This document shows, piece after piece, positions 9,171 to 19,486 of a stretch of DNA of 64,000 bases. Where the stretch lies: the NCBI RefSeq assembly GCF_013314535.1, contig NZ_JABUAE010000001.1:434001-498000 (forward strand). The letters are read 5' to 3'. The notes beneath the pieces were generated by a model, which was not told the origin of the DNA, did not search any database, and saw nothing but the letters and a program-made list of their open reading frames with translations. This DNA is from Bacillus sp. Xin1. Its GTDB lineage: Bacteria > Bacillota > Bacilli > Bacillales > Bacillaceae_G. Made by a program: the position numbers and the translations under genes. Every line of letters starts with the position of its first letter. The stretch's first letter is position 1.

Positions 9171-9195
9171 CTTAGCATATTGCTAAGCTTTTTTT
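9168..9195 (+). terminator. Terminator of scpB
   Basis: The arms AGCTTAGCA and TGCTAAGCT with a 3-base loop are followed by a run of seven T. Confidence 0.9.
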
Positions 9196-9245
9196 GTATA
9201 TGAAATACGCCTCGTGCCATACTAAATGAAAAAAGGAGACGAATT

Positions 9246-10148
9246 ATGAAAAGTGTACGGATTATTCTATTGCTAGTTTCTGTTTTGTTATGTTTTTCAT
9301 TAAACAGCACATCTGCCAAAAGATATATGACGTCTGTTCATACTGCGTCCTCTTTTTCCATACAACGACCGCATTTAGGGAGAATGAAAGTAAGTTTTTT
9401 TAAGGTAGGACAAGGTGATGCCACACTTATTATTCTGCCTAATGGTCAAACAATGTTAATTGATGGAGGTCCTTATGAGGCTGGAGAGGTAATCATTCAA
9501 AAATTGGTTGAAAAGGGAATTAACCATTTAGATGTTGTTGTAGGAACTCATCCAGATATGGATCATATAGGTGGACTTATACCAATTATAGAACAAATGC
9601 CAGTGTCACTTGTATTAGATAGTGGCAAAACCTATAGTTCTTTTACATATCATACGTATAGGAACAATATTAAAAAGAGAGGGATTCCGTTTGTTCGTGT
9701 AAAACAAGGGCAGTACATCCCATTAGATCCTCAAGTTTCTATGCAAGTTTTAAATAATGGAAAGTCGAAGGATGAAAATAATGAATCATCAATTGTTTTA
9801 AAAGTTCGATATGGTAAAGCTGATTTTTTGCTAATGGGAGATGCGGATGTACAAACTGAAAGGGAAATAATAAAGCAGTATGATGTACATGCAGATGTTT
9901 TAAAGGTAGGTCATCATGGTTCGTATACGTCAACTAGTGAAGAGCTTTTAGAAAAGGCAAATCCTCAATTTGCTATTCTTTCTTATGATAAAAAAAATCC
10001 ATATGGGCATCCACATCAAAGTGTAGTAAAAAGGTTAAAGAGACATGGTGTGATGACATATACAACAGATAAGCGAACGGTAGAAGTTGAAACAGATGGA
10101 GAGCATATTGTAATGTGGTCTAATTTGCTACTTCCGTTATTAAAGTAA
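9246..10148 (+). CDS. Secreted ComEC C-domain-like metallo-beta-lactamase-fold hydrolase
   Basis: This 300-residue protein starts with a signal-peptide-like segment (residues 1-24, SVRIILLLVSVLLCFSL). A metallo-beta-lactamase fold of the ComEC/Rec2 C-terminal type follows: VGQGDATLIILP, MLIDGG, the metal-binding THPDMDHIGGL, LLMGDAD and VLKVGHHGS. It lacks the ComEC membrane channel, so it is a stand-alone exported enzyme. A phosphodiesterase or nuclease role is inferred from the fold only. It has its own ribosome site (AAAGGAG) and lies between the scpB terminator and the nag operon. Confidence 0.85.
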   Translation: MKSVRIILLLVSVLLCFSLNSTSAKRYMTSVHTASSFSIQRPHLGRMKVSFFKVGQGDATLIILPNGQTMLIDGGPYEAGEVIIQKLVEKGINHLDVVVGTHPDMDHIGGLIPIIEQMPVSLVLDSGKTYSSFTYHTYRNNIKKRGIPFVRVKQGQYIPLDPQVSMQVLNNGKSKDENNESSIVLKVRYGKADFLLMGDADVQTEREIIKQYDVHADVLKVGHHGSYTSTSEELLEKANPQFAILSYDKKNPYGHPHQSVVKRLKRHGVMTYTTDKRTVEVETDGEHIVMWSNLLLPLLK

Positions 10149-10311
10149 ACTAGTATGATTTATTGATAATCAAAATCTAAGTAAAATAAGGAATCGATAC
10201 CAAATTTTATAAAAGTCTACTGTCTTCTTTTGGAAAAAATGCATAATATATATTATAATTAGGGAAGAAAAGTGAATTTCCTTTTTGATCATAAAAGGGG
10301 AAATTTATTAT

Positions 10312-10328
10312 TAATGTATAGACAACTA
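10312..10328 (+). promoter_or_regulatory. Candidate NagR operator upstream of nagA
   Basis: The sequence TAATGTATAGACAACTA resembles the TGGTATAGATCACT-type sites bound by NagR/YvoA and DasR regulators. It lies about 75 bases before nagA in a 252-base gap that is otherwise without features. The nagR gene is in the same operon. Confidence 0.5.
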
Positions 10329-10400
10329 CTCATGTATATATTAAGATAGAATTAGGCAAATAGGTAATAATACAAGTAGGTATTTTATGGGAAAGGATCG

Positions 10401-11549
10401 ATGAAAATGAAAACGCAAGTTGTCATCAATGCCAAAATTTATACAGGTCACGAAGTAATGGAAAGTGGATTTATTCGTTACGCAGAAAAAATTGAAGAAA
10501 TTGGTTTGATGGCTCAATATGTATCACAAGAAAATGAAACTGTTTTTGATGCAGAAGGAAAAATTGTGATTCCAGGTATGATCGATGTTCATATTCATGG
10601 TGGATACGATATTGATGCGATGGATGCAAATAGCGATGGATTAGTAACTCTTGGTAAAGAAATGTTAAAAGAAGGAGTTACAACTTACTTCCCAACAACA
10701 ATGACACAAGCTCCAGAAGCGATTGAAGCGGCTTTAAGTGCTGCAAAAGAAGCAAAAGAAAAAGGAGCACATTTTGAATATATTCATTTAGAAGGACCAT
10801 ATGTTTCAAAAAAACGTGCGGGAGCACAGCCACTTGAGCATATTGTCCCTGCGGATATTGAACAATTTAAACAATGGCAAGAAGCAAGCGGTAATTTAAT
10901 TAAATTAGTAACGTATGCACCAGAAGGAGAGGGTGCGGTAGAGTTTGAACAGTATCTTGCTGAAACTGGTGTTGTTGGTACAATGGGACATACAGATGCA
11001 ATTGATGCACAATTAAAAAATAGAAATATTACACATGCTACACACTTATACAATCAAATGCGTGGTTTACATCACCGTGAACCAGGCGTTGTCGGTCATG
11101 TGTTATTAAACTCAAATGTAATGGTTGAAGTGATTACAGATGGGATTCACATTCATCCAGACATGGTGAAATTAGCATATAAATTAAAAGGACCTAAAAA
11201 AGTAAGTGTCATTACAGACGCGATGCGTGCAAAAGGTTTAGAAGACGGATTATATGAACTTGGTGGACAACCTGTACACGTAAAAGATGGCAGTGCTCGT
11301 TTAGAAGATGGAACATTGGCAGGTAGTATTTTAAAAATGGACCAAGCATTCCGAAATGTAATTGAATTTACAGGATGTTCCATTGAGGATGCTGTACTTA
11401 TGACATCAGTTAACCAAGCAGAAGAGTTTGGCTTAACGAATAAAGGTGCATTAGCAGCAGGAAAAGATGCTGACTTTGTTGTCATGACTGAAGATTTACA
11501 TGTATATGATACAGTTCGATTAGGAATTCATATGAAGGAAGGGAAGTAA
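10401..11549 (+). CDS. nagA: N-acetylglucosamine-6-phosphate deacetylase
   Basis: This 382-residue amidohydrolase removes the acetyl group from GlcNAc-6-phosphate to give glucosamine-6-phosphate in the cytoplasm. Visible motifs are GMIDVHIHGGYD (metal-binding HxH), HLEGPYVSKKRAGAQ, GHTDA with THLYNQM, and VITDAM carrying the catalytic Asp. Length is normal for the family. An in-frame ATG two codons downstream is an alternative start. nagB begins 4 bases after its stop and nagR follows, forming one operon. A NagR-type operator lies upstream, so induction by the substrate sugar phosphate is expected. Confidence 0.96.
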   Translation: MKMKTQVVINAKIYTGHEVMESGFIRYAEKIEEIGLMAQYVSQENETVFDAEGKIVIPGMIDVHIHGGYDIDAMDANSDGLVTLGKEMLKEGVTTYFPTTMTQAPEAIEAALSAAKEAKEKGAHFEYIHLEGPYVSKKRAGAQPLEHIVPADIEQFKQWQEASGNLIKLVTYAPEGEGAVEFEQYLAETGVVGTMGHTDAIDAQLKNRNITHATHLYNQMRGLHHREPGVVGHVLLNSNVMVEVITDGIHIHPDMVKLAYKLKGPKKVSVITDAMRAKGLEDGLYELGGQPVHVKDGSARLEDGTLAGSILKMDQAFRNVIEFTGCSIEDAVLMTSVNQAEEFGLTNKGALAAGKDADFVVMTEDLHVYDTVRLGIHMKEGK

Positions 11550-11553
11550 GTAG

Positions 11554-12342
11554 ATGAATATTCTTGTTGTAAAAACTCCAGAAGAATTAGCGGAAGCAGG
11601 TTATAAATTAATTGAAGAAGTTGTAAAATCAAAAAAAAATCCAACATTAGGAATGGCTACAGGAAGCTCTCCACTTGGTATTTATGCAGAAATGAGAAAA
11701 AATAAACTTGATACAAGCCGTGTAACCACTGTAAACTTAGATGAGTACGTAAATTTACCACATGAAGATAAAAACAGCTACCATTATTTTATGCAGGAAC
11801 AGTTGTTTAATCATCTTCCATTTAAAGAAACTTATGTACCGAATGGGATGGCAAATGATTTAGAAGAAGAGTGCAAGCGTTATGAAGGCATTCTAGCAGC
11901 TAACCCAGTTGACCTACAGATTCTTGGAATCGGTGAAAACGGTCACATCGGATTTAACGAGCCAGGAACAGCTTTTGATTCTCCAACTAACATTGTAGAA
12001 TTAACAGAGTCTACACGCCAAGCAAACCTTCGTTTCTTCGAAAAAGAAGAAGATGTGCCAACTCATGCAATTACAATGGGAATTGGTAGCATAATGAAAG
12101 CGAAGCAAATTTTACTTGTTGCTATGGGACCGAAAAAAGCAGGAGCAATCAAAGAACTGCTTCAAGGTGAGTATAGCGAAGCGTGTCCTGCTACAGTATT
12201 GCAACGTCATCCGAATGTAACCGTAATTGCTGATCCAGAAGCTCTATCTTTATGCAGTGAGGCGATTGCTGATGAACATCGACAAGTATTCACCATTTCC
12301 AATCTATTATCAGATTCAAGAGTGGGTGAAACAGCTAATTGA
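11554..12342 (+). CDS. nagB: Glucosamine-6-phosphate deaminase
   Basis: This 262-residue enzyme converts glucosamine-6-phosphate to fructose-6-phosphate and ammonia. Motifs include [38 protein letters not shown] and the [11 protein letters not shown] block. It has a C-terminal tail about 20 residues longer than the 242-residue B. subtilis enzyme. The DNA for that tail also encodes the start of nagR in another frame (71 bases shared). It lies between nagA and nagR in the same operon. Confidence 0.96.
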   Translation: MNILVVKTPEELAEAGYKLIEEVVKSKKNPTLGMATGSSPLGIYAEMRKNKLDTSRVTTVNLDEYVNLPHEDKNSYHYFMQEQLFNHLPFKETYVPNGMANDLEEECKRYEGILAANPVDLQILGIGENGHIGFNEPGTAFDSPTNIVELTESTRQANLRFFEKEEDVPTHAITMGIGSIMKAKQILLVAMGPKKAGAIKELLQGEYSEACPATVLQRHPNVTVIADPEALSLCSEAIADEHRQVFTISNLLSDSRVGETAN

Positions 12343-13003
12343 GGACGGTGAATGGACGCCGGGAGATAAAATTCCATCTGAGAATGAACTTTGTGATAAG
12401 TTTGAAGTAAGTCGCATGACAATCAGACAGGCAATTAATAACTTAGTGGAACAAGGATATTTATATCGAAAACGTGGAATTGGAACGTTTGTTCAACTTC
12501 CAAAAGTGGAGCAGAAACTGCAAGGGATGACGGGATTTACAGAGGATATGCTTTCCCGTGGTATGAAACCAAGTAGTCAGTTATTGAGCTTCCATCTAGT
12601 TCCAGCTACTGCTAAAATAGCAGACCGGCTTAAAATTCAAGAGGGAGAATCGGTATATGAAGTAAGGCGTATTCGCCTAGCTGATGATGAACCGATTGCC
12701 TTTGAGACAACATATTTGTCACCAACTCTTGTAAAAGATATTAACGAAGAAATTCTGCAACAATCTTTATACGAACATTTAGAGAAAAAGTTAGGCTTTA
12801 AACTTGTTCGTGCTACCCAAGCAATTGAAGCTTCAATTGCAACAGATGATGAAGCAGAGCATTTGCATATACCTAAAAAAGCACCTGTGCTTGTAATGCG
12901 ACAATGGTCATATGCAGAAGGTGAATTACCGTTAGAATATGTAAAATGTATTTATCGTGGTGATCGTTATAAGTTTATTACGAGTATTTCACGAAATAAG
13001 TAA
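12272..13003 (+). CDS. nagR: GntR/HutC-family regulator of GlcNAc use
   Basis: This 243-residue repressor has an N-terminal GntR winged helix ([36 protein letters not shown]) and a UTRA effector domain at the C terminus. The ATG at 12272 inside nagB is chosen because the protein then starts [14 protein letters not shown], like B. subtilis YvoA/NagR. A longer frame from 12227 has no support. It is expected to bind glucosamine-6-P or GlcNAc-6-P and to repress nagAB. Its first 71 bases overlap nagB out of frame. Confidence 0.93.
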   Translation: MNIDKYSPFPIYYQIQEWVKQLIEDGEWTPGDKIPSENELCDKFEVSRMTIRQAINNLVEQGYLYRKRGIGTFVQLPKVEQKLQGMTGFTEDMLSRGMKPSSQLLSFHLVPATAKIADRLKIQEGESVYEVRRIRLADDEPIAFETTYLSPTLVKDINEEILQQSLYEHLEKKLGFKLVRATQAIEASIATDDEAEHLHIPKKAPVLVMRQWSYAEGELPLEYVKCIYRGDRYKFITSISRNK

Positions 13004-13055
13004 TATACTTCATTTTTTGAAACATAGTAAACTTTCGATTGATTGGGTATGTAAA

Positions 13056-13107
13056 GAAATAAAAATACGACTCATCCTTATAAGGAGTGAGTCGTATTTT
13101 TATTTTG
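13056..13107 (+). terminator. Bidirectional terminator between nagR and the convergent phosphatase
   Basis: The long arms AAATAAAAATACGACTCA and TGAGTCGTATTTTTATTT give A/T-rich tails in both directions. The stop of the minus-strand phosphatase gene lies in the loop. Confidence 0.85.
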
Positions 13108-13896
13108 CTTTGAATTGTAGGCTAGAACACGTTCCACAGCATCTTTTACAGAGTCTACGACATAATGAGAATGCTCTTTTACTGCGTCATCTGCTTGCGC
13201 CATGGCAAAGCTATGAGGAGTTAGTGAGAACATTGGAATATCGTTATAAGAGTCACCAATACAAGCAATTTCCTCAGGATTTATTTGGAACTCTTGTAAT
13301 AGAACAGAAATAGCAGAGCCTTTACTAATATTGGGTGGCATAACATCTAGGCACTGTTCAGCAGAAATAAAAGTGCTGACCTTCCCATAAAATTTTTCAT
13401 CAATTTTCTTCTGAAGAGCTTGTAAGTCCTCTTTCATGCCACCAACAGAAATTTTATTTGGAAAGATTGTATCATCAATTTTTTGTAATAAATTTGGTTC
13501 TTCCACAGAAGTCATTGTGACTTGTTTTTCAAGTTCATGGATAAAGGGCGTTTTTTCTTCGATGTAATAATTATGTTCATCACTTACATAACGGAAATAA
13601 GGTTCTTCTTTTGTCATTGCTAACAAATCTGGTAAGATGCTTGAATCAAATGTGGCAGACAATAACTGTTTATTCTCATGAGTATATACAAATACACCAT
13701 TTACGCTAATGCGGTGAAAATCAGTGCCGATTTCTTTCATTAAACCAGCGATTTCATTATCAAGCCTACCAGAGGCAAAACAAAGTATCACATTTTGTTC
13801 TGCAAGGTTACGAAGGGCAATAATGTCTTGTTCATCAATAATTCCCCCATGTTGCATCATTGTACCATCAATATCGCTAACAAACATTTTAATCAT
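13078..13896 (-). CDS. Cof-type HAD-superfamily phosphatase
   Basis: This 272-residue HAD protein shows FVSDIDGTM (nucleophile motif), FASGR, SKGSAISVLLQEF and CIGDSYNDIPMF, with a type IIB cap in the middle. It is about the same length as the enzyme at 3049-3834 and clearly a paralogue by motif spacing. It starts at ATG 13896 after GAAAGGAG. A sugar-phosphate phosphatase role is the family expectation; the closeness to nag and pts genes is suggestive but not proof of a substrate. Confidence 0.87.
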   Translation of the reverse strand: MIKMFVSDIDGTMMQHGGIIDEQDIIALRNLAEQNVILCFASGRLDNEIAGLMKEIGTDFHRISVNGVFVYTHENKQLLSATFDSSILPDLLAMTKEEPYFRYVSDEHNYYIEEKTPFIHELEKQVTMTSVEEPNLLQKIDDTIFPNKISVGGMKEDLQALQKKIDEKFYGKVSTFISAEQCLDVMPPNISKGSAISVLLQEFQINPEEIACIGDSYNDIPMFSLTPHSFAMAQADDAVKEHSHYVVDSVKDAVERVLAYNSKQNKNTTHSL

Positions 13897-14061
13897 GCTG
13901 TGCTCTCCTTTCTATGTACATGTGCTCTTACATTATACGCATCTTGTGCAAGCATGTCTAAAAAATGAATTTTTCTAAAATGGTAGATGTTTTGCATTGA
14001 CGAAAAAGAAGAAAGTTCTGTAACATAAAAGCAGGCTATTTAAGTACGAGGGTGGTGTTAT

Positions 14062-14910
14062 ATGAATAATTATCTAGAAATTAAAAAAGTTTTAAATAAT
14101 AATGTCATCATTGCGAGCCATCCGGAACATAAGGAAGTAGTAGTGATTGGCAAGGGAATAGGGTTTGGAAAAAAAACAAAAGATGTATTAGAAGCGGAAC
14201 AAATTGAAAAAATGTTTGTTTTAAAGAATGAACGGGACCGTGAACAATATAAACTTTTAGTGCCACATGTGAGCGAAAAGTTAATTGAACTGATGAACGA
14301 TATTATGTTGTACATTCAAGAGAAGGCGCAGTCACCATTAAATGAGCATATTCATATTGCCTTAACAGATCATATTTCTTTTGCAATTAAAAGACTGAAA
14401 CAAGGATTTATAATAGATAATCCTTTTTTAGTTGAAACAAAAATGCTGTACCCAGAAGAATATAAAATTGCTGAGGGCGTTGTACAACTCTTGAATTCTC
14501 GTTTGCAAATTACATTACCAGAAGGGGAAATTGGTTTTATTGCACTTCATATCTATAGTTCACTCACAAATTCTGATTTATCTTCTGTTAATCAAAACTC
14601 CCGTCTTATTGTGCAGCTTGTTTCTTTAATTGAAACAAATCTACACCTTACATTAGATCCAGAAAGCATTCATTATTTACGTCTTATTCGTCATTTGCAA
14701 TATGCAATTGAACGAGTGAAAAAGGGAGAGAAGGTTGAAGAATCACAAGGATTTGCTGATTTGTTAAAAGCAGAGTATCCAGTTTGTTATAATTTAGCTT
14801 GGAAGCTTGTGAAGGTGATGCAAAAAGAATTACAGCTTCCTGTATATGAAGCGGAGAGCATTTATTTAACGATGCACTTGCAAAGATTAGTAAAAGCAGA
14901 GCATGTGTAA
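14062..14910 (+). CDS. glcT: PTS transcription antiterminator GlcT
   Basis: This 282-residue BglG/SacY-family protein has an N-terminal RNA-binding domain of about 55 residues (IKKVLNNNVIIA, VVVIGKGIGFGKK) and two PRD domains. PRD1 contains LNEHIHIALTDHISFAI and EIGFIALHIYSS; PRD2 contains YLRLIRHLQYAIERV and ESIYLTMHLQRL. Conserved histidines for PTS phosphorylation are visible. A RAT hairpin and overlapping terminator stand just upstream of ptsG, the next gene, so this is GlcT controlling glucose PTS expression. The start follows GAGGGTGG. Confidence 0.95.
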   Translation: MNNYLEIKKVLNNNVIIASHPEHKEVVVIGKGIGFGKKTKDVLEAEQIEKMFVLKNERDREQYKLLVPHVSEKLIELMNDIMLYIQEKAQSPLNEHIHIALTDHISFAIKRLKQGFIIDNPFLVETKMLYPEEYKIAEGVVQLLNSRLQITLPEGEIGFIALHIYSSLTNSDLSSVNQNSRLIVQLVSLIETNLHLTLDPESIHYLRLIRHLQYAIERVKKGEKVEESQGFADLLKAEYPVCYNLAWKLVKVMQKELQLPVYEAESIYLTMHLQRLVKAEHV

Positions 14911-15030
14911 AAGACATATATTTTTGTCTAAAATGAAAACGTTAAAAAAAATGATTGAATCGCTTACAATTGTTTTGTATAATAAGTCATGCAAAGTTAT
15001 ACAAAATTCGACAAACAAATGAAAGCAAAT

Positions 15031-15046
15031 AACGAAAACGTTTGCT
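15031..15046 (+). promoter_or_regulatory. cre-like CcpA site upstream of ptsG
   Basis: AACGAAAACGTTTGCT matches most of the catabolite-response consensus and is embedded in a larger inverted repeat (AAAGCAAA and TTTGCTTT). A weaker partial match, ATGAAAACGTT, lies near 14933. Confidence 0.5.
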
Positions 15047-15081
15047 TTAAAATAGTGAACTTATACGTAAACCTATTTTTG

Positions 15082-15112
15082 ACACGTGTTACTGATTCGA
15101 TCAGGCATGAGT
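15082..15112 (+). promoter_or_regulatory. RAT: GlcT-binding ribonucleic antiterminator
   Basis: ACACGTGTTACTGATTCGAT and the following CAGGCATGAGT match the GlcT-type RAT as I know it from B. subtilis ptsG. Its 3' half overlaps the first arm of the terminator that ends at 15200. Confidence 0.8.
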
Positions 15113-15200
15113 GGAGAAAAGTCAGGAATGTAAGCTAGAGAAAGGGATATACTACCCTTTGTATAGCTATCGTTCTATCTTTTTTTCCTCATGCCTTTTT
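15103..15200 (+). terminator. GlcT-controlled terminator of the ptsG leader
   Basis: The arms AGGCATGAG and CTCATGCCT, the second followed by T residues, are about 80 bases apart. The long loop itself can fold (AGCTA/TAGCT and AAAGGG/CCCTTT). Formation of the RAT would prevent this stem and allow ptsG transcription. Confidence 0.75.
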
Positions 15201-15246
15201 GGCGTTTGTCGAAAAGTACAATATAGATAAGAGAGGAAGGGTTTCC

Positions 15247-17310
15247 ATGTTTAAGAAGATCTTTGGTGTTCTTCAAAAAGTCGGAAAAGCGCTTATGCTT
15301 CCAGTAGCGATTTTACCGGCAGCAGGTATTTTACTTGGATTTGGTAACGCATTTCAAAATGAAACGTTAACAAATTTCATTCCTGCTTTAAAAGCAGATT
15401 GGTTTGTAATGGTTGCAAAAATCATGGAACAATCTGGTGATATTATTTTCGCAAACCTGGCGTTATTATTTGCAGTTGGGGTAGCGATTGGACTTGCTGG
15501 TGGAGACGGAGTAGCTGGGTTAGCAGCTTTCGTTGGCTACTTAATTATGAACAAAACAATGAGTGTGTTCCTAGAAGTAGACAAGCTAGTAAAAGTAACG
15601 AGTGTTGGATCTGATCCAGTTAAAATTGGTTTTGCAGATCCAGCGTATGCAAACGTACTAGGAATTCCAACACTGCAAACTGGAGTGTTTGGTGGTATTA
15701 TCGTCGGGATATTAGCGGCGTATTGCTATAATAAATATTTCAATATTGAATTGCCACCGTATTTAGGGTTCTTTGCAGGTAAGCGTTTCGTACCGATTGC
15801 AACAGCAGCATTTTCTTTACTATTAGGGATTTTAATGTGCTTTATCTGGCCAACAATTCAAGGTGGCTTAAATACATTCTCGCACCAAATGATTGATGCA
15901 AACAAGACATTAGCAGCATTTATTTTCGGCTTAATTGAACGTTCCTTAATTCCATTTGGACTACATCATATTTTCTATTCACCGTTCTGGTTCGAGTTCG
16001 GTCAATATACAAATGCAGCAGGCGAATTAATTCGCGGTGACCAAAAAATCTTTATGGCACAGTTAAAAGACGGTGTAGAATTAACAGCTGGTACATTTAC
16101 AACAGGTAAGTATCCGTTCATGATGTTCGGTCTTCCAGCAGCAGCGTTAGCAATGTATCATGAAGCTCGTCCGGAAAACAAAAAATTAGCAGCAGGTATT
16201 TTAGGCTCCGCTGCGTTAACATCTTTCTTAACAGGTATTACAGAACCACTTGAATTTTCATTCTTATTCGTAGCACCAGTATTATTCGGAATACATGCTG
16301 TATTTGCTGGTTTATCGTTTATGACAATGCATATTTTAGGTGTTAAAATTGGTATGACATTCTCTGGTGGTTTAATTGACTTTATCTTATTCGGTGTACT
16401 TCAAAACCGTACACCATGGTGGTGGGTAATCGTTGTAGGTCTTGTACTTGCGGTAATTTACTACTTCGGATTCCGTTTTGCAATCCGTAAATGGGATTTA
16501 AAAACACCTGGTCGTGAAGTAACAACAGATGCTGATGGCGCAGGAAAAACAGAAGCAGGCGAACTTCCACGTGAAGTATTAGTGGCGCTTGGTGGTAAAG
16601 AGAATATTGCTTCTCTAGACGCTTGTATCACACGTTTACGTGTTCAAGTTAATGAACAAAAAAATGTAAACAAAGATCGTTTAAAAGAACTTGGAGCAGC
16701 TGGTGTACTTGAAGTTGGAAATAACATTCAAGCTATTTTCGGACCGAAATCAGACACATTGAAATCACAAATTCATGATATTATGTCAGGTCGAACGCCT
16801 CATGTTGAAAAAGAAGAGCCTGTAAAAGTAGAAGAAACTCCTCAAAAAGTGGATGAAAACGAGACAATCGTATCACCAATTGAAGGGAAAATTTTACCGA
16901 TTACAGAAGTACCTGATCAAGTATTTTCAGGGAAAATGATGGGAGATGGATTTGCAATCGAACCAACAGAAGGAACAGTAGTTTCTCCAGTTAACGGTGA
17001 AATTGTGAATGTATTCCCTACAAAACACGCAATTGGTATTCAATCTGAAGGCGGGAAAGAAATTTTAATTCACTTCGGTATTGATACTGTAAAATTAAAT
17101 GGTGAAGGTTTTGAAGCGCTTGTAGCACAAGGTGATCAAGTGAAACAAGGACAACCTTTATTAAAAGTAGACCTAGCATTTGTAAAAGAAAATGCACCAT
17201 CTATTATCACACCAATTATTTTTACAAATTTAGGCCAAGGACAACAAGTTGAATTGAAAAAAGAAGGTAATGTCAAGAAAGGCGAAGCATCTATTATTGA
17301 CATTCAGTAA
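15247..17310 (+). CDS. ptsG: PTS glucose-specific transporter EIICBA
   Basis: This 687-residue protein has the IIC membrane domain first (about ten helices to about residue 410, starting [19 protein letters not shown]), then IIB with the phosphorylated Cys460 in [11 protein letters not shown], then IIA with His609 in [13 protein letters not shown]. It imports and phosphorylates glucose. I chose ATG 15247 because AGAGAGGAAGG precedes it and the IIC start matches the family; an upstream TTG in the same frame would lie on the leader terminator. Expression is set by GlcT/RAT antitermination. ptsH and ptsI lie downstream. Confidence 0.97.
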   Translation: MFKKIFGVLQKVGKALMLPVAILPAAGILLGFGNAFQNETLTNFIPALKADWFVMVAKIMEQSGDIIFANLALLFAVGVAIGLAGGDGVAGLAAFVGYLIMNKTMSVFLEVDKLVKVTSVGSDPVKIGFADPAYANVLGIPTLQTGVFGGIIVGILAAYCYNKYFNIELPPYLGFFAGKRFVPIATAAFSLLLGILMCFIWPTIQGGLNTFSHQMIDANKTLAAFIFGLIERSLIPFGLHHIFYSPFWFEFGQYTNAAGELIRGDQKIFMAQLKDGVELTAGTFTTGKYPFMMFGLPAAALAMYHEARPENKKLAAGILGSAALTSFLTGITEPLEFSFLFVAPVLFGIHAVFAGLSFMTMHILGVKIGMTFSGGLIDFILFGVLQNRTPWWWVIVVGLVLAVIYYFGFRFAIRKWDLKTPGREVTTDADGAGKTEAGELPREVLVALGGKENIASLDACITRLRVQVNEQKNVNKDRLKELGAAGVLEVGNNIQAIFGPKSDTLKSQIHDIMSGRTPHVEKEEPVKVEETPQKVDENETIVSPIEGKILPITEVPDQVFSGKMMGDGFAIEPTEGTVVSPVNGEIVNVFPTKHAIGIQSEGGKEILIHFGIDTVKLNGEGFEALVAQGDQVKQGQPLLKVDLAFVKENAPSIITPIIFTNLGQGQQVELKKEGNVKKGEASIIDIQ

Positions 17311-17336
17311 GAAATTGACGAAAAATGTTTATAATT

Positions 17337-17374
17337 ATAATGGGCGATGTGGTTGACCGAACATCGCCTATTAT
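17337..17374 (+). terminator. Hairpin between ptsG and ptsH
   Basis: The arms ATAATGGGCGATGT and ACATCGCCTATTAT enclose a 10-base loop. There is no clear T-run, so this may be a partial terminator or an RNA stabilising or processing structure separating the expression levels of ptsG and ptsHI. Confidence 0.55.
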
Positions 17375-17445
17375 ATACAATAGATGATGTAGTACTAACG
17401 TCTATACAACTAAAAAAATACTGTATTTAAAGGAGATAGATTATT

Positions 17446-17709
17446 ATGGAAAAAATCTTTAAAGTAACTAGCGATTCAGGAATTCATGCTCGTCCAGCAA
17501 CTTTACTTGTTAACACTGCAAGCAAATTCGGTGCTGATATCAACTTAGAATATAACGGTAAAAACGTTAACTTAAAATCAATCATGGGTGTTATGTCTTT
17601 AGGTATTCAACAAGGCGCAGAAATTAAAATCACTGCAAATGGTGATGATGCAGCTCAAGCACTAGCAGCTATCGAAGAAACTATGAAAAACGAAGGATTA
17701 GGAGAATAA
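17446..17709 (+). CDS. ptsH: Phosphocarrier protein HPr
   Basis: This 87-residue protein is HPr, which carries phosphate from EI to the sugar-specific PTS enzymes. The active histidine is His14 in [12 protein letters not shown] and the regulatory serine phosphorylated by HPr kinase is Ser45 in [12 protein letters not shown], both intact. Phospho-Ser HPr is the CcpA co-effector in Firmicutes. The start follows AAAGGAG, a strong ribosome site. ptsI starts on the last base of its stop codon. Confidence 0.98.
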   Translation: MEKIFKVTSDSGIHARPATLLVNTASKFGADINLEYNGKNVNLKSIMGVMSLGIQQGAEIKITANGDDAAQALAAIEETMKNEGLGE

Positions 17710-19421
17710 TGACTCTTAATATTCAAGGGATCGCTGCATCAAGTGGGATTGCTATTGCGAAGGCTTTCAGACTTGAAAATCCTGAATTCAACATTGAAAA
17801 GAAAACGATTACGGATGAAGCTGCAGAAATTGCACGCTTAGACGCTGCGCTTGAAAAAGCAAAATTTGAATTAGAAGCAATTAAAGACCATGCTTTTGCT
17901 GAACTTGGTGCTGATAAAGCTGCTATCTTTGAAGCACATTTACTAGTACTAAATGATCCAGAACTAGTAAATCCAGTAAAAGATAAAGTAAATAGTGAAA
18001 AAGTAAATGCTGAATTTGCAATGGATGAAGTTGCAACAATGTTCATTACTATGTTTGAAAACATGGATAACGAATATATGAAAGAGCGTGCAGCGGATAT
18101 TCGCGACGTAACAAAACGCGTTCTTGCACATTTACTAGGAATTAACTTCTCAAACCCAAGCACAATTTCTGAAGAAGTAATCATCATTGCTGAAGATTTA
18201 ACACCATCGGATACAGCTCAATTAAACCGTAAATATGCAAAAGGTTTTACAACTGATATTGGTGGACGTACATCTCACTCTGCAATTATGGCTCGCTCTA
18301 TGGAAATTCCAGCTGTTGTTGGTACGAAAGTTGTTATGGAGAAAATCCAAAACGGCGATATGGTAATCATCGACGGTTTAGATGGAGAAGTAATTGTAAA
18401 CCCATCAGAAGAAACTCTTCGCGCTTTCCAAGAAAAGAAAGCGAAATTCGAAGAACAGAAAGTTGAATGGGCGAAATTAAAAGATCAAGCTACTGTAACA
18501 AGCGACGGACACCATGTCGAGCTTGTTGCTAACATCGGAACACCAAATGATGTACAAGGTATCATCGACAATGGTGGAGAAGGCGTTGGATTATACCGTA
18601 CAGAATTCTTATACATGGGCCGTGACAATCTTCCAACAGAAGAAGAGCAGTTCGAAGCGTATAAAGCAGTTCTTGAAGGTGTAAAAGAAGGTCAACCAGT
18701 TGTTGTTCGTACACTTGACATTGGTGGAGATAAAGAACTTCCATACTTACATTTACCAAAAGAAATGAACCCATTCTTAGGTTACCGTGCAATTCGCTTA
18801 TGCCTTGAAGAACAAGATGTGTTCCGTACGCAACTTCGTGCATTACTTCGTGCAAGTGTATATGGTAATTTAAAAATCATGTTCCCAATGATTGCAACTC
18901 TTGATGAATTCCGTCAAGCAAAAGCAATTTTATTGGAAGAGAAAGAGAGACTTGTTGGGGCTGGTACAACTGTTTCTGACGATATTGAAGTAGGTATGAT
19001 GGTAGAAATCCCTGCTTCTGCGGTATTAGCAGATCAATTTGCTAAAGAAGTTGACTTCTTCTCTATTGGAACAAATGATTTAATCCAATATACAATGGCT
19101 GCTGACCGTATGAATGAACGTGTATCTTACTTATACCAACCGTATAACCCATCTATTTTACGTCTTGTAAAAATGGTTATCGATGCTGCTCATAAAGAAG
19201 GAAAATGGGCTGGTATGTGTGGTGAGATGGCAGGAGATTCGCTTGCAATCCCATTACTACTTGGATTAGGTTTAGATGAATTTAGCATGAGTGCAACATC
19301 TATCCTTCCTGCAAGAACACAACTAAGTAAGTTGTCAAAAGCACAAATGGAAGAGTTAGCACAAAAAGCATTAACAATGTCAACTGCTGAAGAAGTTGTT
19401 GAATTAGTTAAAAGTATTTAA
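17709..19421 (+). CDS. ptsI: Phosphoenolpyruvate-protein phosphotransferase (EI)
   Basis: This 570-residue enzyme transfers phosphate from PEP to HPr. The N-terminal HPr-binding and phosphohistidine domain has [13 protein letters not shown] with His190. The C-terminal PEP-binding barrel has [40 protein letters not shown] and GMCGEMAGD. Start ATG 17709 overlaps the ptsH stop by one base (TAATG), so translation is coupled. A strong terminator ends the unit. Confidence 0.98.
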   Translation: MTLNIQGIAASSGIAIAKAFRLENPEFNIEKKTITDEAAEIARLDAALEKAKFELEAIKDHAFAELGADKAAIFEAHLLVLNDPELVNPVKDKVNSEKVNAEFAMDEVATMFITMFENMDNEYMKERAADIRDVTKRVLAHLLGINFSNPSTISEEVIIIAEDLTPSDTAQLNRKYAKGFTTDIGGRTSHSAIMARSMEIPAVVGTKVVMEKIQNGDMVIIDGLDGEVIVNPSEETLRAFQEKKAKFEEQKVEWAKLKDQATVTSDGHHVELVANIGTPNDVQGIIDNGGEGVGLYRTEFLYMGRDNLPTEEEQFEAYKAVLEGVKEGQPVVVRTLDIGGDKELPYLHLPKEMNPFLGYRAIRLCLEEQDVFRTQLRALLRASVYGNLKIMFPMIATLDEFRQAKAILLEEKERLVGAGTTVSDDIEVGMMVEIPASAVLADQFAKEVDFFSIGTNDLIQYTMAADRMNERVSYLYQPYNPSILRLVKMVIDAAHKEGKWAGMCGEMAGDSLAIPLLLGLGLDEFSMSATSILPARTQLSKLSKAQMEELAQKALTMSTAEEVVELVKSI

Positions 19422-19432
19422 TAGTAAAAAGA

Positions 19433-19470
19433 AAACCTGAGACCGATTTCAAATCGGTCTCAGGTTTTTT
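19433..19470 (+). terminator. Terminator of ptsHI
   Basis: The perfect arms AAAACCTGAGACCGATTT and AAATCGGTCTCAGGTTTT with a 1-base centre are followed by more T. Confidence 0.92.
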
Positions 19471-19486
19471 GTACAAGGCTAATCTT

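Noticed and set aside
12957-13313. Plus-strand frame of 118 codons across the nagR end and the HAD phosphatase
   Set aside because: It is antisense to the phosphatase gene and spans the bidirectional terminator.
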